Assembly (NCBI GenBank): GCA_030749275.1
Contig: JASMKJ010000124.1
Location: 1 to 6,748 of the forward strand
Length of the DNA: 6,748 bases
Origin: Acidimicrobiales bacterium
GTDB taxonomy: Bacteria; Actinomycetota; Acidimicrobiia; Acidimicrobiales; Poriferisodalaceae
Direction of reading: 5' to 3'
Shown: positions 1-6,229 of the stretch, one piece after another
Numbering within the stretch: position 1 is the first letter of the stretch
How the letters are laid out: the number at the start of each line of letters is the position of its first letter
Program-made: the position numbers and the translations under genes
The notes under the pieces: model-generated
Databases searched by the model: none
What the model saw: the letters and a program-made list of their open reading frames with translations, nothing else
Told to the model about the DNA's origin: nothing

Positions 1-1298
1 CAATACACACCAAATGCTTGACCTGGTCCAGGGCCCCCTCCGGTTCCAAACATGCCTGGAATGGAGCAAAGTCCGATCTCGGTTCCGGCATTTGAAAACG
101 GCCGTCCCACCTTTCGTTCATCAGGGTCCTTGACGATGATCTTGTAGACGGCCACCGCTTCCTCGTTGGTAGCAGGGTTCTCTTTGTTGGTAGGCAGATA
201 CTTGCGCACGACTGTCTCGTAGTCCTCAGGACTATACGGACAGGCATTCCAGAACTGTCGTTCTATTAACTCAGCTTTGGCTTCTATATCAAGACCCGTA
301 AGGCCAACAGATATCTGATTGCGAAAGCCACCGTGGTAGTTCATGGCTACTTTGAGGTCTTTGGGTGCAGGTTCGCCGCGCGTGCCGGAGATCTTCACTC
401 GATCTCGCTCGACCTCTTCCAGTTCGATTGTGTCGAAACGGCTCACCACATCGGGATTGAAATATCGTTCGCTCTGAATCTCATACAGCAGTTGGGAGGT
501 GATTGTCCCAACCGACACTTCCCCGCCCGTTCCATCGTGTTTACCGATGATTGAGGTGCCATCGGCATATACGTCGGCCCACGGAAAGCCTGGATAGGTC
601 ATATCTTCGATCTCAGTGAAAAAGGAATAATTCCCGCCCGTGGCCTGCCCCCCACATTCGATCACGTGACCCGCTACAACAGCACCCGCCAAAGCGTCCC
701 AGTTGTCACGTTGCCATCCATGACGCCATGCTGCGGGACCAGCAACCACGGCTGCGTCAGTTGCTCTGCCCGTCACGACTATGTCAGCGCCTTGATTTAG
801 GGCTTCAACGATGCCCCAACATCCGATGTATGCGTTGGCGGTCACTATGCGATCGGCAAGGTCACCTAACGGTTCACCCGTGTCGAGGTGTGAGAAGTCA
901 TTTCCCGCTTCAATCAACTCTGGCAATCGCGGAGCGAGATCGTCGCCGGCGACATAAGCAATGCTGGGGCTAAGACCGAATCGGTCTGCAACTTCTTGAA
1001 CCGCGTCAGCGCATCCCGGCGGATTTAGACCGCCTGCGTTGGAAACGACTTTGATCCCTCGGTCAAGACATTCCCCCATCACTTCTTCCATCTGGGTGAC
1101 GAAAGTACGCGCGTACCCACCTCCTGGGGTCTTCGCTTGAATCCGCGAAAGGATCAGCATGGTGAGTTCTGCCAGCCAATCCCCCGTCAATGCGTCAATG
1201 GGTCCACCCTGAACCATTTCTCTCGCTGCGGATAACCGGTCTCCGAAAAATCCGCTGCAGTTAGCGATACGGATTGGTTGGTGGGCTGAGGATGTCAT
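1..1298 (-). CDS. Acyclic terpene utilization AtuA family protein (DUF1446), 3'-truncated by window edge
   Basis: This reading frame gives 432 codons and continues past the left edge with no stop. Family-typical blocks are visible in order: ANCSGFFGD (residues 12-20), LTGDWLAELTM (37-47), SNAGGLNPPGCA (86-97), ANAYIGCWGIVEAL (154-167), the glycine-rich ADIVVTGRATDAAVVAGP (171-188), GHVIECGGQATGGN (210-223) and GTGGEVSVGTITSQLLYEI (256-274). Together these match the AtuA/DUF1446 family, named after a Pseudomonas locus for citronellol/geraniol breakdown. The biochemical reaction of the family is not settled to my knowledge, and many members occur outside terpene pathways, so the substrate here is unknown. 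The ATG at 1298 is well supported: an in-frame TGA lies four codons upstream and a purine-rich ribosome site sits between. No signal peptide is seen, so it is probably cytosolic. It diverges from the hydrolase at 1406. Confidence 0.93.
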   Translation of the reverse strand, partial: MTSSAHQPIRIANCSGFFGDRLSAAREMVQGGPIDALTGDWLAELTMLILSRIQAKTPGGGYARTFVTQMEEVMGECLDRGIKVVSNAGGLNPPGCADAVQEVADRFGLSPSIAYVAGDDLAPRLPELIEAGNDFSHLDTGEPLGDLADRIVTANAYIGCWGIVEALNQGADIVVTGRATDAAVVAGPAAWRHGWQRDNWDALAGAVVAGHVIECGGQATGGNYSFFTEIEDMTYPGFPWADVYADGTSIIGKHDGTGGEVSVGTITSQLLYEIQSERYFNPDVVSRFDTIELEEVERDRVKISGTRGEPAPKDLKVAMNYHGGFRNQISVGLTGLDIEAKAELIERQFWNACPYSPEDYETVVRKYLPTNKENPATNEEAVAVYKIIVKDPDERKVGRPFSNAGTEIGLCSIPGMFGTGGGPGPGQAFGVY

Positions 1299-1301
1299 CT
1301 T

Positions 1302-1309
1302 CCTCTTCT
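1302..1309 (-). promoter_or_regulatory. Shine-Dalgarno site of the AtuA-family gene
   Basis: On the minus strand AGAAGAGG lies three bases before the ATG at 1298. The spacing is short, but this is the only purine-rich stretch next to the start. Because an in-frame TGA lies immediately upstream of it, it effectively fixes the start codon. Confidence 0.5.
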
Positions 1310-1344
1310 TTCAGATAGGTGGGCTTCACGGTAATCGAATTTCA

Positions 1345-1372
1345 GGAGTTCCTCCTCGTTGCTAGGAACTCC
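1345..1372. repeat. Inverted repeat in the divergent spacer (candidate operator)
   Basis: A perfect 9 bp inverted repeat, GGAGTTCCT at 1345-1353 and AGGAACTCC at 1364-1372, is separated by 10 bases. It sits in the only real intergenic region of the window, 47 bases upstream of the AtuA-family start and 33 bases upstream of the hydrolase start, where a regulator could affect both promoters. No T-run follows either arm and both flanking genes point away from it, so a terminator is unlikely. Operator function is inference. A second overlapping small hairpin (AGGAG 1344-1348 with CTCCT 1352-1356) is possible. Confidence 0.5.
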
Positions 1373-1393
1373 ACAAAGTGTCTGTCGCTCTGC

Positions 1394-1399
1394 CAGAAT
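1394..1399 (+). promoter_or_regulatory. Possible -10 element for a leaderless hydrolase transcript
   Basis: CAGAAT matches four of six bases of TATAAT, including the key second A and final T. It lies at -12 to -7 relative to the ATG at 1406, as expected if transcription starts on the start codon. The hydrolase gene has no recognisable Shine-Dalgarno sequence, and leaderless messages are common in actinobacteria. No good -35 box is seen, so this is only suggestive. Confidence 0.22.
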
Positions 1400-1405
1400 T
1401 ACTAG

Positions 1406-2083
1406 ATGTCTAACCCCGTCCTACTTCTTCATGGATTTACAGGTTCCGTCGATTCGACTTGGACACCTACTGGGATCGTCGACCTACTGAGTGACGCGGG
1501 TCGTGAGGTCATCGCCTGGGATCTACCAGGTCATGGTTCCGCCGAAAAACATCACGATCCAAAACTGTATGCGGACATGGAAGAGCGGCTAGTAACCCGC
1601 CTCCCTGAGGGCAAAGTAGACGGAGTCGGGTTTTCCATGGGTGCTCGCACACTTCTGTGTATGGCAGCGATCGCTCCTGAGAGATTCGGCAAACTCGTCG
1701 TTGCGGGAGTAGGACGAAATTTGTTTGAGCGCGACGAGGAACAAGCTGAGCGAATCGCTAAGGGCGTTCAGGGACAAGCCGACCAAGATGATGTCCACGC
1801 CCAAACTTTTGCTCGCTACGCGGCCGAGCCAGACCAAGATGGTGAGGCGTTGGCTGCATTCATGAGGCGCAAACACTACCCCCTAGGTGAGGAACAGTTC
1901 GCTCGAATCACTCACCCAGTGAGGGTTGTGTTAGGGACCGAAGACTTTGCTGGGCCTGCTGAACCGCTGCTAAGCGCTCTTTCTGATCCGAGTTATTCTG
2001 AACTGAAGGGTTGCGATCATTTCGCCACGCCAAAGAATTTTGGATTCATTGACGCGGTTTTGGAACATCTAGATGTCTTTTAG
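1406..2083 (+). CDS. Alpha/beta hydrolase fold protein (MenH-like subgroup by motif)
   Basis: This 225-residue protein is a compact alpha/beta hydrolase. LLLHGFTGS (residues 6-14) forms the first strand and oxyanion loop, DLPGHGSA (39-46) follows strand 4, and GFSMGAR (75-81) is the nucleophile elbow with Ser77. Asp180 in LGTEDF and His205 in GCDHFATP complete the likely triad. The GFSMGAR elbow and HGFTGS loop resemble MenH (SHCHC synthase), but the same motifs occur in esterases and thioesterases, and no menaquinone genes are nearby, so substrate is unassigned. The ATG at 1406 is the earliest possible start because the codon just before it is TAG. No Shine-Dalgarno sequence is visible. The protein has no signal peptide or membrane segment. 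The gene ends 13 bases before the stop of the convergent M23 gene, leaving little room for a terminator. Confidence 0.9.
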   Translation: MSNPVLLLHGFTGSVDSTWTPTGIVDLLSDAGREVIAWDLPGHGSAEKHHDPKLYADMEERLVTRLPEGKVDGVGFSMGARTLLCMAAIAPERFGKLVVAGVGRNLFERDEEQAERIAKGVQGQADQDDVHAQTFARYAAEPDQDGEALAAFMRRKHYPLGEEQFARITHPVRVVLGTEDFAGPAEPLLSALSDPSYSELKGCDHFATPKNFGFIDAVLEHLDVF

Positions 2084-2096
2084 TGTGTTCTTATCT

Positions 2097-3479
2097 TTAG
2101 GGCAACAAGAGGTACGGACTCGGGTCGATAGCCCAGCTGCCCACCCGTAACTCCAAATGAAGATGGGCTCCAGTCGATAGACCTGTAGATCCAACCCATC
2201 CGACAGCATCTCCCATATTGACTGTCTCACCGACTACCACCAGAGGCTCTTTGAGATGCCCGTACACCGTCGATAGTTGTCCACCATGGTCAAGGACCAC
2301 TGTCTTGCCATAAGCAACGAGGTTGACTACTGACAATACTGTTCCTCCTCGGACTGCAAGAGCAGCTCCACCTGATGTCCGGTTAGGCCCAATGAAGTCG
2401 ATTCCGTTGTGCATGGAGATCTCGCCCCAGATGGGGTGTCGGCGCCACCCATAAGAGGAAGTAGTCACCGGCTCCACGAGGGGAGAACCCAACGACATTG
2501 GCAGCAAGGTTTCCGGACTCTGACAACTCTGTGAATGGAAAATCAGACGCTGGAGGTATTCGGTATCCATTTGCGCCGAGTTCTCCGACGGAGCGTCGGT
2601 CGGTGTGTTGCTTGGAGCTCTCAGTAGAACAGCGCCCTCTCCGGCTACGGACAAATCAGTGACAGGCCAAGGGTCACAAACGGATTCTGCCTGAAGCGAG
2701 GAACTCCCGAAAGACGTGATCCGGCCGTTGGTGTGAACCAGCGCATAACCACTTCCGTCCGAGGTTGGGATCATCCCTGCGAACGAGTCTGTGAAGCCTT
2801 CCCCGGGTCCCGACCCATAAAAGTGCGCATCTCCAAAAGTGAAGATGCCCCCATCATCGGCTAACAGCCAATACCCCTCGCTGGATTTGGTGGCAAGCAT
2901 TCCTACGATCGGCCGATTTAGCCTGATCGCTCCAGTCGAACCATAGAACTGCGCGTCACCGTAGGAGAACACACCGCCATCCGCGGCGACCAGCCAATAT
3001 CCGTTCCCGGTGGTCGTAGTCGCCATACCCACAATTGGACTGTTAAGAGCCAACGCTCCAGTAGATCCGTAAAACGCGGCATCACCAAATGAGAAGATGC
3101 CGCCATCACTTGCTACCAACCAATATCCATTTCCGCTTGGCGCTGCAACCATTCCGACGATCGGTTGATTCAAGACTGTATTGGTCATGTCGCCAAAATG
3201 CAGAGCTTGGCCGAATGCGAAGACCGAACCCTCCGTTGTCGCTATCCAGTATCCACTTCCATCTAATTTGGCGGTCATTGCTCCCGCCCCTGAAGACATC
3301 AATGCCGAATTCGGTTGACCGTAGATCGAAGCCGTGCCCACCGGTTCCAGTTTGACCGCAGATGCAGGGGTCCCTGAGAAGAGAATTAATGACGCTACGG
3401 CAACAACAACTGACATCTTCAACACGATGGGCCAGTTTGCCGGGTTATTACCCAGATGTGAAGCACCCTGTAGGTTCAT
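2097..3479 (-). CDS. Secreted M23 (LytM-type) metallopeptidase with N-terminal 42-residue repeats
   Basis: The 460-residue product has three parts. A hydrophobic stretch at 23-35 followed by GTPASA (36-41) is a signal peptide with likely cleavage after Ala41. Residues 74-266 hold five repeats of the form GYWLVAxDGGxFSFGDAxFYGS at exact 42-residue intervals, with a partial unit before them (about 47-73). After a linker, residues 336-458 form an M23 domain: SYGWRRHP (342-349), His357 and Asp361 in MHNGID, His408 in YGHLK, and His439/His441 in GAHLHLE. By family knowledge His357, Asp361 and His441 bind zinc and His439 acts in catalysis, so the enzyme looks active; it should cut peptidoglycan cross-bridge or stem peptides outside the cell. 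The start is uncertain: ATG 3479 gives a long n-region, while GTG or TTG codons at residues 19-20, or Met22, would give a more usual signal peptide. Neither has a clear ribosome site. Confidence 0.93.
   Translation of the reverse strand: MNLQGASHLGNNPANWPIVLKMSVVVAVASLILFSGTPASAVKLEPVGTASIYGQPNSALMSSGAGAMTAKLDGSGYWIATTEGSVFAFGQALHFGDMTNTVLNQPIVGMVAAPSGNGYWLVASDGGIFSFGDAAFYGSTGALALNSPIVGMATTTTGNGYWLVAADGGVFSYGDAQFYGSTGAIRLNRPIVGMLATKSSEGYWLLADDGGIFTFGDAHFYGSGPGEGFTDSFAGMIPTSDGSGYALVHTNGRITSFGSSSLQAESVCDPWPVTDLSVAGEGAVLLRAPSNTPTDAPSENSAQMDTEYLQRLIFHSQSCQSPETLLPMSLGSPLVEPVTTSSYGWRRHPIWGEISMHNGIDFIGPNRTSGGAALAVRGGTVLSVVNLVAYGKTVVLDHGGQLSTVYGHLKEPLVVVGETVNMGDAVGWVGSTGLSTGAHLHLELRVGSWAIDPSPYLLLP
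2682..3260 (-). repeat. Five tandem 126 bp coding repeats (42-residue units)
   Basis: Units begin at residues 74, 116, 158, 200 and 242 of the M23 protein, an exact 42-residue (126 bp) period. Units 2 to 4 are closest in sequence (GYWLVASDGGIFSFGDAAFYGS and variants). Unit 1 is diverged (GYWIATTEGSVFAFGQALHFGD), and unit 5 is degenerate (GYALVHTNGRITSFGSSS). A half unit precedes unit 1 and a weak remnant follows unit 5. The glycine/aromatic pattern and length suggest short beta-sheet blades, as in a propeller; this fold is inference. Similar repeats are typical of secreted acidimicrobial proteins. Confidence 0.85.
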
Positions 3480-3483
3480 CTAT

Positions 3484-4572
3484 GTGGCGAATGTTCTTAT
3501 CCTGGAACCGTGGTACCGGGGTTCTCATCGAAGTTGGGTCGAGGGCTGGCGCTCCAAGAGTAAGCATTCGATTTCGGTCGTCAACGGCTCCGACTCGGGG
3601 TGGCGTCGCTCACTCATCACCTCGCCTTCTATTTTCGCTGCCGAAATTGATAATGCGTGCGGCGATGTAGATGTGCTTGTCGCCAGCACTCCCATCGATC
3701 TGGCAACGGTATTCGGGTTACTTCATCGTTCCACCCCTCGGCCACCGACGTTGCTGTACATGCACGAAAGCCAAATTGGTTATCCACCCGGACCAAAAGG
3801 TGGGCGGGCATATCGAGCAATTGTTGCTGACTGGGGTTCCATTTTGAGTGCAGACAGAATCGCTGTAGCAAGCCGCTTTCATGCTGAATTACTTATAAGC
3901 GAGTTGCCCGGGTTCATCGAGGAGTTGGCCCGGGGGGCTGGATCGAGGGTTGAAGCCGCCCTCAGCAACATGCAAATTCTCCCTGTTGGTATAGAAACAT
4001 CTGGGATGCACCCCAAATCTGTCGATGGGAAGCTGAAAATCTTGTGGAACCATCGTTGGTCCCACGACAAACGACCGGGGGATTTTGTTCATGCGATGGC
4101 AAAGCTGGCCGCGGAGGGTCTTGACTTTGAAATCTTTGCATTGGGCGAAGTCGAGCGCAGCGGAGCGAAGTCGCATCAGCGTCTGAAAAGTCAACTAGCT
4201 GATCGCCTTGCCTGTTTTGGAGTCCAAAGCAAGAGTGACTACCAAGAGATTCTGTGTAGAGCCGATTTGGTGGTCTCAACCGCTCAACACGACTTTTTCG
4301 GCGTAGCAGTAGCTGAGGCCATTCTCGCAGGGGCGCGACCTGTCCTACCTTGGCGCCTCGCGTATCCGGAACTTGTACCAACTTCGTTGCATTCTGAGCT
4401 GCTTTACAAGGGCTCGCTACACGATGCGCTCCGACTACTACTTGCATCGGATAGGGACCGGCTTCATGTTCACAGAGCCGCGACTCGAGGGCACGTTGCC
4501 GAATTTGGCTGGCGAAATCTAGCCCCTAAATATGATGTGATTGTCGACGAAATGGTGTCCGCCGCACAATGA
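3484..4572 (+). CDS. DUF3524 / tRNA-queuosine alpha-mannosyltransferase (QTMAN)-like glycosyltransferase
   Basis: With the GTG start at 3484 the product is 362 residues and begins at the family's first strand, MANVLILEPWYRGSHRSW. Further family blocks are LYMHESQIGYP (91-101; the usual form is HENQ, here HESQ), LSADRIAVASRFHAELL (121-137), LPVGIE (166-171), ILWNHRWSHDKRPGDF (186-201), and the GT4-type donor-binding region HDFFGVAVAEAILAG (269-283) with LPWRLAYPELVP (288-299). This matches DUF3524/GTDC1, whose vertebrate member mannosylates queuosine in tRNA-Asp; the donor would be GDP-mannose. Whether bacterial members do the same is uncertain to me. The frame is open back to 3334, but that part is antisense to the M23 signal-peptide region and is not family sequence. 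A weak TAGG lies nine bases before the GTG. No signal peptide is seen. The start is only four bases from the divergent M23 ATG. Confidence 0.9.
   Translation: MANVLILEPWYRGSHRSWVEGWRSKSKHSISVVNGSDSGWRRSLITSPSIFAAEIDNACGDVDVLVASTPIDLATVFGLLHRSTPRPPTLLYMHESQIGYPPGPKGGRAYRAIVADWGSILSADRIAVASRFHAELLISELPGFIEELARGAGSRVEAALSNMQILPVGIETSGMHPKSVDGKLKILWNHRWSHDKRPGDFVHAMAKLAAEGLDFEIFALGEVERSGAKSHQRLKSQLADRLACFGVQSKSDYQEILCRADLVVSTAQHDFFGVAVAEAILAGARPVLPWRLAYPELVPTSLHSELLYKGSLHDALRLLLASDRDRLHVHRAATRGHVAEFGWRNLAPKYDVIVDEMVSAAQ
3505..3524. promoter_or_regulatory. Imperfect 20 bp palindrome at the divergent M23 / glycosyltransferase starts
   Basis: Eight of ten base pairs are symmetric around a central GGTACC (outer arms GAACC at 3505-3509 and GGTTC at 3520-3524). 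It lies 26-45 bases upstream of the M23 ATG at 3479, where an operator could be, and inside the first codons of the glycosyltransferase. It also encodes the conserved EPWYRG residues, so coding constraint may fully explain it. Confidence 0.25.
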
Positions 4573-5120
4573 TTCTTGTGGACACACCGAGTTGGCCTTG
4601 GCGGGGAAGGCTGTGGGGACATATGGTCTCCGACACATCTTTGGCGGAGTTACATAGCTTCGCCCAAGGAATCGGCAAACGTCGCATCGGCTTTCAAGGC
4701 GACCACTACGACATCAACGTTGAGGAACACGCTCTGGCGGTAGAGGCAGGCGCAATCTCTATTGATAGCCGGGAGTTGGTTCGACGGCTCCGAGAGTCAG
4801 GTTTGCGTCAAAGGTCGAAACAAGAGCTTTGGACCCCGGTCTATCAGTCAAACACGGTTCACTCATTTGCGACACTTCACGAGGTTATCTCGGCAACCGT
4901 AACGGTGGCGGATCATCAACGACGGCTCCAAATGGTCCTCTCGTCAGCCGGTCAACGTCCAGATGCTCTGAGCGTCTTAGTTGTCGAACGCCCGGAAGAA
5001 GTTGCAATGGTTTTGGAGTTCCTAGATCAACCCGATTTTGATCCAACGCCCATCGACCTACTTGTTCGCGGCACCAAATTGGACGTCGATGTTGTGGAAC
5101 TCATCATCGGCAACCTCTAG
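4569..5120 (+). CDS. DUF4031 domain protein with unassigned C-terminal region
   Basis: This 183-residue protein starts with a clear DUF4031 domain (about 1-80): MILVDTPSWPWRGRLWGHMVSD style opening with Asp5, His18 and Asp22, then GFQGDHYDI (41-49) with Asp45, His46 and Asp48, and SIDSRELVRRLRESGLR (64-80). These conserved Asp, His and Arg residues look like a polar active or metal-binding site, but the domain's function is unknown to me. Residues 81-183 match no family I recognise; they include a probable helix rich in charged residues (112-122) and alternating strand/helix around SVLVVERPEEVAMVLEFL (135-152). The ATG overlaps the glycosyltransferase stop in ATGA, and no separate ribosome site is visible, so translation is probably coupled. 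The gene ends 23 bases before the convergent permease stop. There is no signal peptide. Confidence 0.88.
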   Translation: MILVDTPSWPWRGRLWGHMVSDTSLAELHSFAQGIGKRRIGFQGDHYDINVEEHALAVEAGAISIDSRELVRRLRESGLRQRSKQELWTPVYQSNTVHSFATLHEVISATVTVADHQRRLQMVLSSAGQRPDALSVLVVERPEEVAMVLEFLDQPDFDPTPIDLLVRGTKLDVDVVELIIGNL

Positions 5121-5143
5121 AGATAAGTATGCGGCCAACCCGG

Positions 5144-6229
5144 CTAGTCGTCGGCTTCGGTGTCCTCTAGAAGCTCGGATTCAATTAACTCATGGCGCCT
5201 GATGTAAGTCGAGACGAATGCTTGAACGGTAGCGGCAACGGGGACTGCCAGCAGGGTTCCAACTACCCCGAGAAGAGCCGCTCCTAAAATGACCGTGCCG
5301 AACGCCACAGCCGGGTGAATATTCATTGTCTGAGAAGTGATCCGGGGTGCGAATAGATAATTTTCAAGCTGTTGATATACCACTATTGCTAAGAGAACCC
5401 ACAAAGCAGTTATTGGCTGATGCAACAGAGCGATCAATATTGGAAGCAGCCCCGCTAGGTACGTGCCGGCAACGGGTACAAACTGCGACATGATCCCGAC
5501 CCACAGGGCAAGCGGAACTGGCGAAGGAACTCCAAGTAAGGCGAATACGAGCCAATGGACAAGGAATGCTGCTAAACCCAACAGCGTCCGCGAATAGATG
5601 TAGGCCCCGGTCTTATCAATCGCTATCTCCCAGCCTTTGAGCATCAGGGCTTGTTTCTTTGGTGGCAACGTGGAACAAAGGAGCCGTCGGAGCTTGGGGC
5701 CATCAGCAACTAGGTAGAAGGTGAACAAGAGAACCGTCAACGTTTGGAAGACAAGTGACATCAAAGCAGTGCCGATCGACACCAGATCTCCGGCGATGTT
5801 CGACGCCAAGCGAGCAGCACTTCCACCACTTGAAAATTCGGCGATGAGGGAGTCGGTCTCTAGGACAATCCCAAATTTGCTCTCCAGCCACTGTTCGATC
5901 TCTCTTATGTATCCGGGAGCTTCCGCAGTCAACTTAGTTATTTGATCGGCAAGAACCGAACCCATGGCATACAAGAAGCCACCAACAGCGAGGAGGATCA
6001 CTGCAAACATTCCTAATGTCGCTGGACCTCTTCGCCAGCCTCGTCGGCTCAGCCAATTAACTGCAGGCTCGATGGCAAAGGAAAGAAAAAGGGAAACGAG
6101 GATCACGATAATTAGCGAGCGGACCTGTATCAACATCCATATGAAGGCCCCTAAGAGTGCTAGACCGCCAAGAAATAGAGCGACTGCCCGTGGGACCCAT
6201 TTGGGCATTTTTTCGTTAGGGCTGGTCAT
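5144..6229 (-). CDS. AI-2E family transporter (putative membrane permease)
   Basis: The 361-residue product is a polytopic membrane protein with hydrophobic segments near 14-35, 38-55, 71-92, 151-175, 212-233, 239-267, 274-286 and 306-337. Family-typical features are the FAIEPAVNWLSRRG block (51-64), an amphipathic region (93-145) between the third and fourth segments, FVPVAGTYLAGLLPI (250-264), YQQLENYLFAPRI (285-297) and GVVGTLLAVPVAA (321-333). The tail after 343 is acidic (HELIESELLEDTEADD) and likely cytosolic. Members export or move diverse solutes; the name comes from E. coli TqsA, and autoinducer-2 is not implied here. Some relatives are Na+/H+ antiporters. The ATG overlaps the upstream phosphatase stop as ATGA, so the two are probably co-translated. 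The length is normal for the family. Confidence 0.93.
   Translation of the reverse strand: MTSPNEKMPKWVPRAVALFLGGLALLGAFIWMLIQVRSLIIVILVSLFLSFAIEPAVNWLSRRGWRRGPATLGMFAVILLAVGGFLYAMGSVLADQITKLTAEAPGYIREIEQWLESKFGIVLETDSLIAEFSSGGSAARLASNIAGDLVSIGTALMSLVFQTLTVLLFTFYLVADGPKLRRLLCSTLPPKKQALMLKGWEIAIDKTGAYIYSRTLLGLAAFLVHWLVFALLGVPSPVPLALWVGIMSQFVPVAGTYLAGLLPILIALLHQPITALWVLLAIVVYQQLENYLFAPRITSQTMNIHPAVAFGTVILGAALLGVVGTLLAVPVAATVQAFVSTYIRRHELIESELLEDTEADD

Noticed and set aside
333..973. Two plus-strand open frames (333-554 and 728-973)
   Set aside because: Both lie antisense to well-conserved AtuA-family blocks and have no family resemblance.
1351..1356. Perfect AGGAGG on the minus strand in the divergent spacer
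   Set aside because: No start codon lies at a useful distance (the nearest GTG is about 21 bases away), and the real AtuA-family start has its own site; it is part of the inverted repeat.
2682..3260. Regularly spaced repeats as a CRISPR array
   Set aside because: The 126 bp period is an exact codon multiple and the similarity is at protein level within one gene; there are no unique spacers.
3334..3483. N-terminal extension of the glycosyltransferase from an ATG at 3334
   Set aside because: Those 50 residues are antisense to the M23 signal-peptide region and resemble nothing in DUF3524; the family's first strand begins right at the GTG 3484.
4145..4173. Direct repeat GCGAAGTCG (4145-4153 and 4165-4173)
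   Set aside because: It lies inside the glycosyltransferase frame without disrupting it and encodes ordinary residues; too short to call a mobile repeat.
3962..4447. 161-residue open frame on the minus strand
   Set aside because: It lies wholly antisense to the conserved glycosyltransferase core and has no recognisable domain; it is a shadow frame.
5114..5171. CCTCTAGA repeated at 5114 and 5164 around the convergent stops, as a terminator or duplication
   Set aside because: The two copies are in the same orientation 50 bases apart, without a strong hairpin or T-run; likely chance.
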